In this document: piece after piece, positions 1 to 8,881 of the stretch
How the letters are laid out: the number at the start of each line of letters is the position of its first letter
Position numbering within the stretch: position 1 is the stretch's first letter
Assembly: GCA_038277395.1 (NCBI GenBank)
Contig: CM076193.1
Span: 173,702,711 to 173,766,710 of the forward strand
Source of the DNA: Dryocosmus kuriphilus
Taxonomy: Eukaryota; Arthropoda; Insecta; Hymenoptera; Cynipidae
Direction of reading: 5' to 3'
Length of the DNA: 64,000 bases
Notes under the pieces: generated by a model
The model's database searches: none
What the model saw: only the letters and a program-made list of their open reading frames with translations
Told to the model about the DNA's origin: nothing
Position numbers and translations under genes: made by a program

Positions 1-903
1 CACATAATTTTCATCCAATGTTACAGAGTGCGCTATTGGAATAGAAGCTAGTTTATTCCCGTTGATCAATAAAACAGCCTTGAGGCTCCTGTTCGAAGAA
101 TCGATAAATAACCGACATTCTTTAGGATCATGTTCCACTCCAAATTCGCTGAAGAGCCCGTCTATATCATTGCTGTATACCAAAGAATCATCTTGGCAGA
201 AGTATTTTCGAAAAGGCTTATCCCTATTTCTATAGTATGTCACCTTTGTTCTTCTGGCTAGGCATCCTTTCTCCTGCAACCGGGAGGCTAACAATTCCGA
301 TTGTTCCTTAGATAACCCCAAATCTCTCACCAAGTCGTTGAGTTCACACTGATTGAAAGTTGAAGGTGCTCCGGAGTAACCCTTTATACCAGCATCGTTA
401 TCGTGATCATCACAGTTATTGTCATAGTCATCTTCGCCATCTTCGTCCGCGTCACTGAAAGATTCTGATACGTTTCTATCGCTATTATCAACTAGCATTG
501 CCTCAACATCCATGGATGATTCAGGGTCATCATTAACTAATACTGGCATCGTGACGGACGAAGATGTTATGTAAGCCAGGAACTTGCTGTTTTTGGAATT
601 AAAACCTAATTTATCGTTCAAACAAAAGTAGCAATCACGATCGTGGTTTTGAGGTTCACGCCAGATCATAGGTGAAGAGAAACTCATTCTTAGTGTCCCA
701 CTTTTCCAACGTCTCAAACGTGCGTCACAATTTCGGCAAATGACTTTCGGGACCCAGGAATTGTTTGCAAGATCATGAGCGACACTAAAGCACTCCGTGT
801 ACGCTTTTTGAATCTTTTCTGAGAAATTTATTAGGTTCTTACTGACATTATATTTCCCACACATAACACAAAAGCGTTTCATACTTTTTGAGCATTTATC
901 CAT
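1..903 (-). CDS. Transposase-like protein of the CAC-ended transposon family, divergent copy, truncated by window edge
   Basis: The frame opens at the ATG at 903-901 and stays open for 301 codons to base 1, so the missing part lies outside the window. Three C-x2-C pairs are visible (residues 12-15, 56-59, 91-94), then an Asp/Glu-rich linker (about 126-170), then the start of the core shared with copies A, B and C (from about residue 186). The Asp of the motif FIDSSNRSLKAVLL (residue 268) is the likely first catalytic acidic residue. Pairwise similarity to the other copies is clear but modest, so this is a sister lineage. Unlike A and C it has no stop or frameshift in the visible part. The function as a transposase is inferred from its place inside a terminal-repeat element. 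I do not recognise a named family. Confidence 0.75.
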   Translation of the reverse strand, partial: MDKCSKSMKRFCVMCGKYNVSKNLINFSEKIQKAYTECFSVAHDLANNSWVPKVICRNCDARLRRWKSGTLRMSFSSPMIWREPQNHDRDCYFCLNDKLGFNSKNSKFLAYITSSSVTMPVLVNDDPESSMDVEAMLVDNSDRNVSESFSDADEDGEDDYDNNCDDHDNDAGIKGYSGAPSTFNQCELNDLVRDLGLSKEQSELLASRLQEKGCLARRTKVTYYRNRDKPFRKYFCQDDSLVYSNDIDGLFSEFGVEHDPKECRLFIDSSNRSLKAVLLINGNKLASIPIAHSVTLDENYV

Positions 904-1381
904 GGTAATATTAACTAAATAAAATTTCCATATATAATAATAGATATTACATGGGGGTCCCAAAAAAATGCGAATCTAATGTCGCGCTTAAAACTTGAAG
1001 ATGAGGTGCAGATTTCTGAATTTCATGCAGTTCTAAAATATAAAACGCTCAATTACATTGTCACGAGCGAGAATACCGACTTGAAACCGTTAAAGGCGCA
1101 ACTTATAAGGGGAACGAGCGAGGACCTCGTTCATCAGATTTTGAAATGACCTCAAACTGACCTTGAGGGATCAAATAAACAACGGATTCGGATTCAGCAA
1201 ACCCAAAAAGGTCTTTCAAGTTTATTGCACGGCTTTTCCTGTATTTGACCTCCAAATGACCTTGAACCTGACGTGATGGAAGTAAATAGACCTCGGATTC
1301 ATATTCAGCGCGTCAAAATACGTAAGGATAAAGTGGTCTTGTCAAGTAGTCATGACCTTCTTTTTTTTTTGTAAACCAGTG
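904..1381 (-). repeat. Subterminal repeats and terminus of the divergent CAC transposon
   Basis: On the minus strand the terminus reads CACTGGTTTAC followed by an A-run, matching the layout (CAC + GC-box + A-run) of copies A, B and C, and it abuts TAA at 1382-1384, the expected target trinucleotide. Inside are at least two degenerate modules with the family signature: a GGATTCGGATTCAGC-like box and CCTTGA/TGACCT boxes (about 1140-1195 and 1240-1310). The other end is outside the window. Confidence 0.65.
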
Positions 1382-1559
1382 TAATCGATTATACAGAAAG
1401 TAAGTAAGTTCATGTGAGTATATGCTGTAAAAGATTGCATAAATCTGATTTAAGAAAGGCACAGTAGGTAAATTATCTTAAGATATAGGTAGAAAAAAGA
1501 AAAACATTATCACACCTCGTGATGGAACTGAACATAATAGAGCGAGATATAGATACAGG

Positions 1560-3258
1560 CTAAGTCCGTAGAGTTATATTAAATAAAGGTGTACCTATAG
1601 ATTTCAGGAATTCAAAGAACATAATTTTAAATGTAGATACTGTCGGCGCTTTACGAATCATGTACGGTAGTTTATTCCTAAGTCGCCTCCCTCTAATTAC
1701 AAAAGATTTTTTCATTAAACATGTTCTATGAGCAGGTATAGCTAGCATACGACCTCTATTGCGCAGCCCAGGCCGACCTGGAAGATTCATGTTATCCCGT
1801 AAAAAAAATTCCAATAAATATACAGGCTTTTCATTTTTAAAGATTATGTACAACAAATTACCCATAAAATATTGTCTTCTTTTGGCAACTGTCATAAAAC
1901 CAGCTCTTTCCCTATACTCAGAAACATGTTCGAATTTGGACAAGTTATAGATAAAACGGATGCAGGCATTGAGAGCACGTTCGAGTTTGCAATTAAGATC
2001 ATCAGAGATTCCATCATATACCACACACCCATAATCAAAATAGGGGAAAATCAGGGCTTTGACAAGGTGGATTCGCGCAGCTGTAGGCAATGAGTCCCTA
2101 CTCCGACTAGGCTGATGTAAAGTTTTAAAGGTTTTGGGTGATATTAGTTCAACATGTTCTTTCCAAGTAAGAGTCCTATTGAATATCAAACAAGATCCTT
2201 GGCAGAATGAGAGAACTCAATAACCAGACCATTTAAGTACTAAGGTGGGAAAGAATCCAAAACTTTAGATGGATTATGAGTGGAGGATCCAACAAGCAAA
2301 GCATGCGTTTTTTGTGGATTGAGTTTCAAACCATTAGATACTACCCAGTTGTAGACGTTATTAATATCTTACTGTACCATTTGAAGTAAATCTCTAAGGT
2401 TACTAAGTGGCCCAGAAAGGTATATTTTGCTATCATCAGCATAAAGGTGATATTTACAGTATCGTAAAACAGCTGAAAAGTCACATGTAAACACATTAAA
2501 CAATTTGGGGCCAAGTGTTGAGCGCTGGGGAAGTCCACTCCTCACCTCATTCCAGTCAGAGCGAAGACCATCACTGTTTGCTACACATTGTAGGCGATTA
2601 CTTAAGTAAGATTTGAACCAATTAATAGCACTGTTAGAGATATTAAGGTTTTTTCATTTTTGGATTAAAAGGGCATGGTTAACTAACTCAAACGCTTTGG
2701 AGAGATCAAAATATACAACAATCGTTACTTCATTTTTATCAATTCCAGCTTTTAAATCGACACTAAACTTAAGGGAGGCAGTGATGGTGCTGTGCTCTCT
2801 CGGGAATCCAGCCTGAAAAGGATCAAACAGGTTGTGCTTATCCAAATATTCATTCAACTGGTTATCCACTATTTTCTCTAGAGGCATAGCTAATACGCTG
2901 AGGACAGAAATAGGACGAAAGGCTGTCAGAGCTGAAGGATTAACGATCTTAGGATTAGGGCGAATCAGTGCTTGTTTCTAACTACAGGGAAACATTCCAA
3001 ACTGCAGAGAAAAATTGTAAATATGAAGTAGGACGGGAAGTATCACACGAAGAGAGAGTTGAACCATTTTAATCGAGGTACCATCAATGCCATTAGCCCC
3101 TTAGGTTAACTTGGCAATTACCAGAAGCATAGAGTCTGCCCCAATTTAAGAGAAGTAAAACTTACATTCATCAAAGGGAGGTACTTCACTGGATAGGAGA
3201 GCATTATCAATTGGTAGATGCTCAATCAAGAAACGTTTCATAAAGTCATTTACCGAGT
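1560..3258 (-). pseudogene. Reverse transcriptase region of the CR1/Jockey-like element (3' half of ORF2)
   Basis: Conserved RT blocks read on the minus strand. There is a fingers/palm segment with FDLSKAFELVNH (about 2654-2887), a GLPQRSTLGPKLFN block, the YADD catalytic box at 2432-2443, and a long C-terminal thumb/tail (1560-2189) containing the typical FPYFDYGCVVYDG motif. Several stops and shifts separate these parts (for example one in the region 2340-2370), so the enzyme is not expressed intact. The upstream end runs into the target duplication of the Gypsy element at 3259-3262. Plus-strand frames here are shadows. Confidence 0.8.
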
Positions 3259-3262
3259 AGTT

Positions 3263-3687
3263 TGTAGAGCATGACGGGATCTCACCAGGGAAAGGGTTAA
3301 GGATGAGGGCGCCAAGATTAAAAGGTGCAACAAAATTAAAGGCACATCTGAAGGTTTACTTACATGTATTGTATAGAGTTCGAGATAATTACACTGGTTT
3401 TCGGACATTGAGTGATAATCCGCGACAATATTTCAGAGCGTCGTTTCGATGCAATAACGAACAAGGGAGATAGTCTACCAACTACTTAAGCCAAGCGGCT
3501 GGACAAGACTCCACCAACGAGACTGACGAGACTGCGACTAAGACTGTTCAAGAGAGACTAAAATACGACTGACTGCCCGAGCGACGCGAGCCGCCGCCAG
3601 TCACACGCACGGGATCCCTCGTGGATTCCCGGGCGGGTTCGGCGCAGGGTCCCGTCGCTCGGCCAGCCATGTAACATTTCTGTTACA
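3263..3687 (-). repeat. 3' LTR of the Gypsy element
   Basis: This 425-bp direct repeat of 12284-12708 has the TG...CA ends expected of an LTR. It is the 3' LTR because the element reads on the minus strand and the polypurine tract adjoins it at 3688. No difference from the other LTR was seen on visual comparison. Confidence 0.95.
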
Positions 3688-3703
3688 CCCCCCCCCCCCC
3701 TCT
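3688..3703 (-). promoter_or_regulatory. Polypurine tract of the Gypsy element
   Basis: On the minus strand an AGA followed by a G-run ends exactly at the 3' LTR. This is the expected position of the plus-strand primer for retroelement cDNA synthesis. The all-G composition is unusual. Confidence 0.7.
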
Positions 3704-3717
3704 AATGGGGTTCGGGT

Positions 3718-4446
3718 TTATCCCCCGTATTCCTGACCCCCCCCCCCGAATTTAAAAATAAATCGGCAGGTCCTCCTCTTCCTCCTTAGCTCCCTCTTAT
3801 ATTCCTCCCATTCCCTGTTAGCCTCTTCTTTTGCCTTTCTCCACTCTTCTTCCGCTTTCTTCTCCTCATCCTTTTTCCTTTTTTCCTCTTCCTCATCCTG
3901 TTTCCTTATCACCTCCAACATTTTCCTTCTACTTTCTCCCCTTTCCCATTCTATCCCTTTCCTTTTTCTTTCCTGTTCCCTTTCCATTTCCTTTCTTATC
4001 TCCCTTGCTTTTGCTTCAAACTCCTCCTTGACCTCGAGGGAGTGTCGGCGGGACCTCTCCTCGAACTCAAGGGTGAGTTTGAACAACCTCTCCCTTAACC
4101 CCTCCACCCTGTCCATTCTCTCCTCCGCCGTCCCCTCCCATTCTTCCTCCCCAGAATCTACTGGAGGTGAGTTTGGCGTTGACGGCGGTGTTGGTGGTGC
4201 TGGAGGTGTGGGTGGCGGCGTCGGCTGTGCTGGTGGTGCTGTTGGTGTGGGTGGTGGTGGAGGCGGTGTTGGTGGTGTGGGTGGCGCTCCCAGCATCTGT
4301 CGGACGTGACGGTGGGGATGATATGGGATGTCTCCCTCCGCCACGCCCGACCTCCTCAACTTGAGCCACTTTAACGCCCGGCATCTGCTGGCGTGAGCTG
4401 TCAGGGTTTCCCCCGACAGCTCAGTTTGGCAGAAGTGGCACCTCAT
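3718..4446 (-). CDS. Accessory ORF of the Gypsy element: zinc-finger, proline-rich, coiled-coil protein
   Basis: This 242-codon ORF lies between integrase and the 3' LTR, where some Gypsy elements carry env. It is not env-like: no signal peptide or membrane segment is visible. The N-terminus has a C-x2-C...H-x4-C finger (starting MRCHFCQTEL, about residues 3-22), followed by a Pro/Thr repeat (about 55-95) and a long Lys/Glu/Arg-rich helix, probably coiled coil (about 105-225), and a Gly-rich tail. The smaller ORF next upstream in the element (4682-4963) has a similar finger. Function is unknown; nucleic-acid or Gag binding is a guess. Plus-strand frames across the Pro repeat are shadows. Confidence 0.6.
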   Translation of the reverse strand: MRCHFCQTELSGETLTAHASRCRALKWLKLRRSGVAEGDIPYHPHRHVRQMLGAPPTPPTPPPPPPTPTAPPAQPTPPPTPPAPPTPPSTPNSPPVDSGEEEWEGTAEERMDRVEGLRERLFKLTLEFEERSRRHSLEVKEEFEAKAREIRKEMEREQERKRKGIEWERGESRRKMLEVIRKQDEEEEKRKKDEEKKAEEEWRKAKEEANREWEEYKRELRRKRRTCRFIFKFGGGGQEYGG

Positions 4447-4681
4447 CCTGTTAACCTGGAAATTAAATTACACAGTTGTTTTCCGTCCTGGAGTCTTTAG
4501 TTTTGGAGTCTGTCCGATTTGCATATCGCATCTCCCCCGCCTTTTTGCCATTCAACAATAAAAAGAAAAAACTTAAAATTTATCTTACCTGGTTATACAA
4601 TTTTATTCCTGTTCTAAGCCTGTTATGGTTTCCTGGTCTATGTTTATTTCTAATTCATACTCTTCTTCTTTATTCCTTATT

Positions 4682-4963
4682 CTATTTTTTGCTTGCTACT
4701 TTAATGGTTAATAAGCCTTGTATTTTCCTATTAATACCTTCCCAGTTTCCCTGTATATACGTTTGTCCGTTAGGGTTTGGAGTCGTGAAGTTATTTTTTA
4801 ATCTGTATGGTCTGTTATTACAGAATGAATCATGTATAACGTAAATAATTTTAGGTATTAATTCTTTACAAAATCGGCATTGGAGTCCGTCTTGGATTTC
4901 CCCAACCCTGTTTTCCAGAACTGAGATTGCCTCTTCCAATTTTGTTTCCCAGTTATCCTCCAT
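4682..4963 (-). CDS. Small accessory ORF of the Gypsy element with a CCHC-like finger
   Basis: This 93-codon ORF begins just after pol. Residues 1-27 form a likely short amphipathic helix, followed by CRFCKEL...H-x4-C (about residues 29-48), the same spacing class as the finger in the larger ORF at 3718-4446. No membrane segment is visible. Two consecutive small finger ORFs suggest spliced or subgenomic accessory products, perhaps exons of one protein. I do not recognise the family. Confidence 0.5.
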   Translation of the reverse strand: MEDNWETKLEEAISVLENRVGEIQDGLQCRFCKELIPKIIYVIHDSFCNNRPYRLKNNFTTPNPNGQTYIQGNWEGINRKIQGLLTIKVASKK

Positions 4964-5182
4964 TTTTTATATATATACCTGTTAAAAAAAAAAAACTCTA
5001 AATCTATTATTTATACTTCATTACTATTATCTACGGTTTCTAATTTTAAATCGTTAATATTGTATTCGCCTATGTTTTTTCCTTTAAGGTTTTTTAACTC
5101 ATAAATCGTAGGAGATACCTTTTTCTTAATTATAAATGGACCTTCATATTGGTCAAATAGTTTCCCTGCCTTCTTATCTGCT

Positions 5183-6481
5183 TTATTCGACAGTTTTTGT
5201 CACCCTTTTCAATACCCTATCTCCTTTTTTGAATTCTATTTCCCTTCTCCTTAAATTATACCTGTTAGCCTGTTTATTGTTTGCCTGATCCAAATTCTTT
5301 TGGACTTCCTCCTTTATTACTTGTAGACGTCTCAACCTATCCGTCCATTTATCTACACTTTGGAATTCGATTTCGTTATCTGGTTCCAGTTCTTTTTTCA
5401 ACGACTGGAGTGGTTCTAGTTCGCGACCTAGATTTAAAAATGCTGGGGTGAATTGTGTCGTTGCATTTTTACTGGTATTAATCGCGAATTGTAGATCATC
5501 TATATTTTCGTCCCATGTAGAATGATCGTTTTCTAGGTAGGCTTTGATTATTTGCTTAATCGTTCTATTATACCTTTCGGTGGGATTTGCCTGGGGGTAG
5601 TATTTGGGGGTCTTGCTATGCCTTATACCGAATTTTTCTGTTAATTCGCGAATGGTTTTGTTTACAAATTCTGTACCGTTGTCTGTGTGGAGAATTCGCG
5701 GTGTTCCCCAGCGAGAAATGACATGTCTGTGAAATTCGGATTCTATTATCCTCCCGGTTGCTTTTCTTATGGGGATAATTTCTACCCATTTGGTAAAAAT
5801 ATCCACGAAAACTAATATATACTGGTTTCTCCCTTTTTTCGATGTTGGTAGTGGTCCCGTAATATCTGCAGCAACCATGGTCCACGGTTCTTCTATTATC
5901 CTCTTTCCCATTAACCCTATTTTCGCCTGGTTACCCGGTTTCGTTCTTTGACATACCATACAGTTTTTCACGTATTTGATTATTTCCGAATACATCCCTG
6001 GCCAGAAGTAGCACTCGGAAATTCTCGCGTGTGTTTTTTCGGAACCTAAATGTCCCGCTTGTGTACTGTCGTGATTTTCTTTAAGAACTTGGTCTCGCAA
6101 CTTTTTTGGTACGACGAGTTTCCATGGGTCAGAGTCTGGTAAAAGTGTGGATTTTAGGGGATCCGTTCTATAAAAATATAATTGAGAGTCTCTAATTCTC
6201 CATTTTTCGTTTTCTTCTGGGTTCTTTTTAATTTGTCTGATCTTAGCTGAGTACCATTCGTCTGTCTGATCGTTCAAGTTCGTTTTCGGTTTTTGTGTGC
6301 TGCTTGCTAACGCGAACGCGACCTCGTTTGTTGCTTCTTTAGATCTAGACAGGGCGTCTGGCACTACGTTTGAGCTACCCTTTCGATATACGATTTCATA
6401 ATCGTATTCTAAGAGTTCTAATGCCCATCTGGCTAGTCTTCCAGTGGGGTTTTTGAGGTTATGGAGCCATTTGAGTGCCAA
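5183..6481 (-). pseudogene. pol: pol, distal part: RNase H C-terminus and integrase
   Basis: This 432-codon segment is in the same frame as the RT segment (6512-7678) and separated from it by one TAA at about 6512-6514. It begins with the end of RNase H (LTDHLALKWL). It continues with the integrase zinc-binding HHCC region (HDSTQAGHLGSEKT...CMVCQ) and a DDE core: ADITGPLPTS, ILHTDNGTEF, and the glutamate in PTERYNRTIKQ. The frame stops early at 5183. The expected integrase C-terminus continues in a neighbouring frame to a stop at 5011-5013, so a single-base slip at an A-run near 5190 is likely. The product would link cDNA into the genome. Confidence 0.85.
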
Positions 6482-6511
6482 ATGGTCCGTGAGTACTTTG
6501 AATTTATAGCC

Positions 6512-7678
6512 TTATAGGTATGGTCTAAATTTCCTAATAGCCCAAACCACGGCTAAGCATTCTTTTTCCGATGCTGAATATCGGGTTTCCGCGTCGTTTA
6601 GAGCCCTACTCGCGTAACCTATTACATAATTTTTCCCTTCGATTGTTTGGGTGAGTACGGCTCCTAAACCCGTATTTCTTGCGTCTGTTTCAAGCTGAAA
6701 AGGTTCTGTAAAATTTGGGCAGGTTAAAATTGGTGCTGATGTTAGCAAATCTTTAATTTTTTGGAGTGCTTCGTCCTGTTCGAGACCCCAATCCCATGCC
6801 TGTTTCTTTTTCAGCAATCTATTCAGGGGTTCGATTACTTCCGAAAAATTGGGGATAAATTTCCTGTACCAACTGGTCATTCCTATAATTCGCTGGATTT
6901 GTTTAACGTTTTTTGGTTTTGGGAAGTCAAGGATTGGTTTCAATTTGTCGTTATCTACTTGCAACCCTTTTTCATTTACTTTAAAACCTAAATATCTTAT
7001 TTCTGAACAGCCGAATTCGCATTTATCTGGACTGATCGTCAATTTAGCATTATTTAATTTATCTAACACGATTTTTAAATATTCCAGGTGATCCTCAAAA
7101 CTTTCCGTGACCACGATTATATCATCTAAGTAGCAAAAAACATTAGGCTTAAGATCTGGAGTTATTATTTTATCCATAAGCCTCTGGAATGTGGCTGGCG
7201 CATTTGTCAGCCCAAATGGCATCCTGTTAAACTCAAACATGCCCTTACCGGGTACTGTAAATGCTGTGATTGGTTTTGAATTTTCCTCTAAGGGGATTTG
7301 CAAGTATGCCAATTTCAAATCGATTTTTGAAATGAATCTTGCTGCTCTAAGGGTGTCTAAGATTTCAGTCATGAGTGGGATGGGATAAAGGTCCTTTTTG
7401 GTTATGTTATTAACCTTGCGGAAATCTAGGCAAAATCTATACTCTCCATTTGGTTTTTTAATCATAACAATCGGATTTGACCAATCCGAGTGGGAATGCC
7501 TTATTATACCCTGTTCTAACATTTTATCCACTTCTTTAAATATTTCCTGCTTTATTTTTGGGCTAACGTTATAGTATCGCTGTTTTATTGGGTCATGTCC
7601 CTGAACATCAATCCTGTGTTCCGTTAAATGTGTTGCCCTGTGTTCTTTTCCCTGGTAAATTTTTATTTTATCCTCCAA
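6512..7678 (-). pseudogene. pol: pol, proximal part: reverse transcriptase and RNase H
   Basis: This is Ty3/Gypsy reverse transcriptase with the blocks MIKKPNGEYRFCLDFRKVNN, a LKLAYLQIP block and the catalytic YLDD box at 7121-7132. RNase H follows (FQLETDARNTGLGAVLTQ and ASEKECLAVVWAIRKF). The frame is open upstream of the listed start to about 7828, so the start is not a true initiation site. It ends at one TAA where family members have a sense codon just before the GYKFKVLTDH motif. This single nonsense change separates RT from integrase in this copy. Confidence 0.9.
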
Positions 7679-7818
7679 TAATTTTTTTAGTTGGGTTTGT
7701 TGACTGTCGTTCAGTTCAACAATACCCTCACAAATTTCCGAAGAATGACTATTGTTTTCTTCAATTATTCCCGGATTATCCCGAATATTATTTAACAGAA
7801 TTGCCCTATTCTTAAAAT

Positions 7819-8472
7819 TTATCCAATGGTTTCTGTTTTTTTTTCTTCTTCCAATTCCTTAACCTTTTCCGGTTCTTTGTTATTTTTATTGATCCTGCTA
7901 TCCTTTTTCCTATCATTATCTTGATCCTTGTTACCCTTAATTCTATCTGAATTCTTTTTCTTAATCTTACTTTTAATTTTAGGTGTGTCTCGGGTGTTTG
8001 TCTCGTCGTTGGTCTCTTGGGTAGGGATTTCTTCTAAAGGTTGGAATTTGTTGTTCGTGGGAATGTTTATTATTTTAGGGATATCCTCGTCAGGATTTGT
8101 TACAGGAATTTGGATTTTATTTATTTTTTGGGAAGGTTGTGGATCTATAGCTACTAGGGGGATTTCGCTGTTTTCTCGATTTCGTGTCGCCTTGTCGTAT
8201 TCTCTATCGCTTTTGAGGTTAATCGTACCTCCGAACTTCGGTTTTATTTTGTCGGTTTTATTTACATCCTTATTTCCTAACTTATACCTACTATTTACAT
8301 TTATCCTGTCCTTACTATTCTTTTTATCCTTATTATCCTTTTTCATACTTTCAGGTTCTGTTTTGGTTTTGATTGAGTCTTCTGTTATTGGGGATGGGTA
8401 GAGAGTTGGGTTGCGCTTCCATTGGATAGCGCGTGGGTGGGTCACCTGGCAACCACCAGGTCTCTGAGTCAT
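7819..8472 (-). CDS. Protease-RT linker frame, Lys/Asn-rich
   Basis: This 217-codon frame is one of three overlapping frames in the pro-pol junction. It overlaps the protease ORF at 8351-8472 and ends at a run of nine A on the minus strand (about 7840), after which the RT frame takes over. The composition is low complexity (Lys, Asn, Asp, Glu) with no domain I recognise. Either two compensating single-base indels occurred in one long pro-pol ORF, or the A-run supports frameshifting. The start shown is not necessarily used. Confidence 0.5.
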   Translation of the reverse strand: MTQRPGGCQVTHPRAIQWKRNPTLYPSPITEDSIKTKTEPESMKKDNKDKKNSKDRINVNSRYKLGNKDVNKTDKIKPKFGGTINLKSDREYDKATRNRENSEIPLVAIDPQPSQKINKIQIPVTNPDEDIPKIINIPTNNKFQPLEEIPTQETNDETNTRDTPKIKSKIKKKNSDRIKGNKDQDNDRKKDSRINKNNKEPEKVKELEEEKKTETIG

Positions 8473-8881
8473 AGTCCAGAGTCATTCGTAAGCTTTTCAG
8501 CATATCTGTGCCTAATATTCCTAACGAATTAAGTTTTGGGACTAGCCTGAAAAGTACATGTTTAAACCTTTTACCTATCAATATTGGAATGACTACCTGC
8601 CCGATTATTTCGGCTTTCCCGCCGTCGGCGACCAATAGGCAATTAGAATCCGGTTTGAGGATACTAAATTTCGCTTTTTTAATTTCTGAAATTAATTTTT
8701 CTTCTGCGTATGAGTGTGAGGCACCTGTATCTACTAATATCCTGTATGACTCATTTTCAAATCTAGTCATAAGATGAAAACGCGTTTCTGTGGTCTCATC
8801 TTTATCCGAACTTAAATATTCTGGCGTTCCGATATTAGGTGTTATTTTATTTTCGCCTAATATCCGCCCTGGTAGTTTCCC
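8351..8881 (-). CDS. pro: Retroelement aspartic protease (gag-pro overlap frame)
   Basis: The frame is open from 8881 and contains the active-site motif ILVDTGASHSYAEE (about 8705-8740) and a distal ILGTDMLKSL, the two hallmarks of a retropepsin-type domain that dimerises and cleaves Gag and Pol. It has no initiator of its own near gag. It overlaps the last codons of gag in the -1 frame, and a GGGAAAC heptamer sits at 8875-8881 in the correct phase. Frameshift expression as a Gag-Pro fusion is therefore likely. An internal ATG at 8770 is probably not the start. Confidence 0.8.
   Translation of the reverse strand, partial: GKLPGRILGENKITPNIGTPEYLSSDKDETTETRFHLMTRFENESYRILVDTGASHSYAEEKLISEIKKAKFSILKPDSNCLLVADGGKAEIIGQVVIPILIGKRFKHVLFRLVPKLNSLGILGTDMLKSLRMTLDYDSETWWLPGDPPTRYPMEAQPNSLPIPNNRRLNQNQNRT

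Noticed and set aside
4028..4364. Plus-strand Gly/Val-rich and minus-strand Thr/Ser-rich frames
   Set aside because: They are shadows of the proline repeat in the accessory ORF at 3718-4446.
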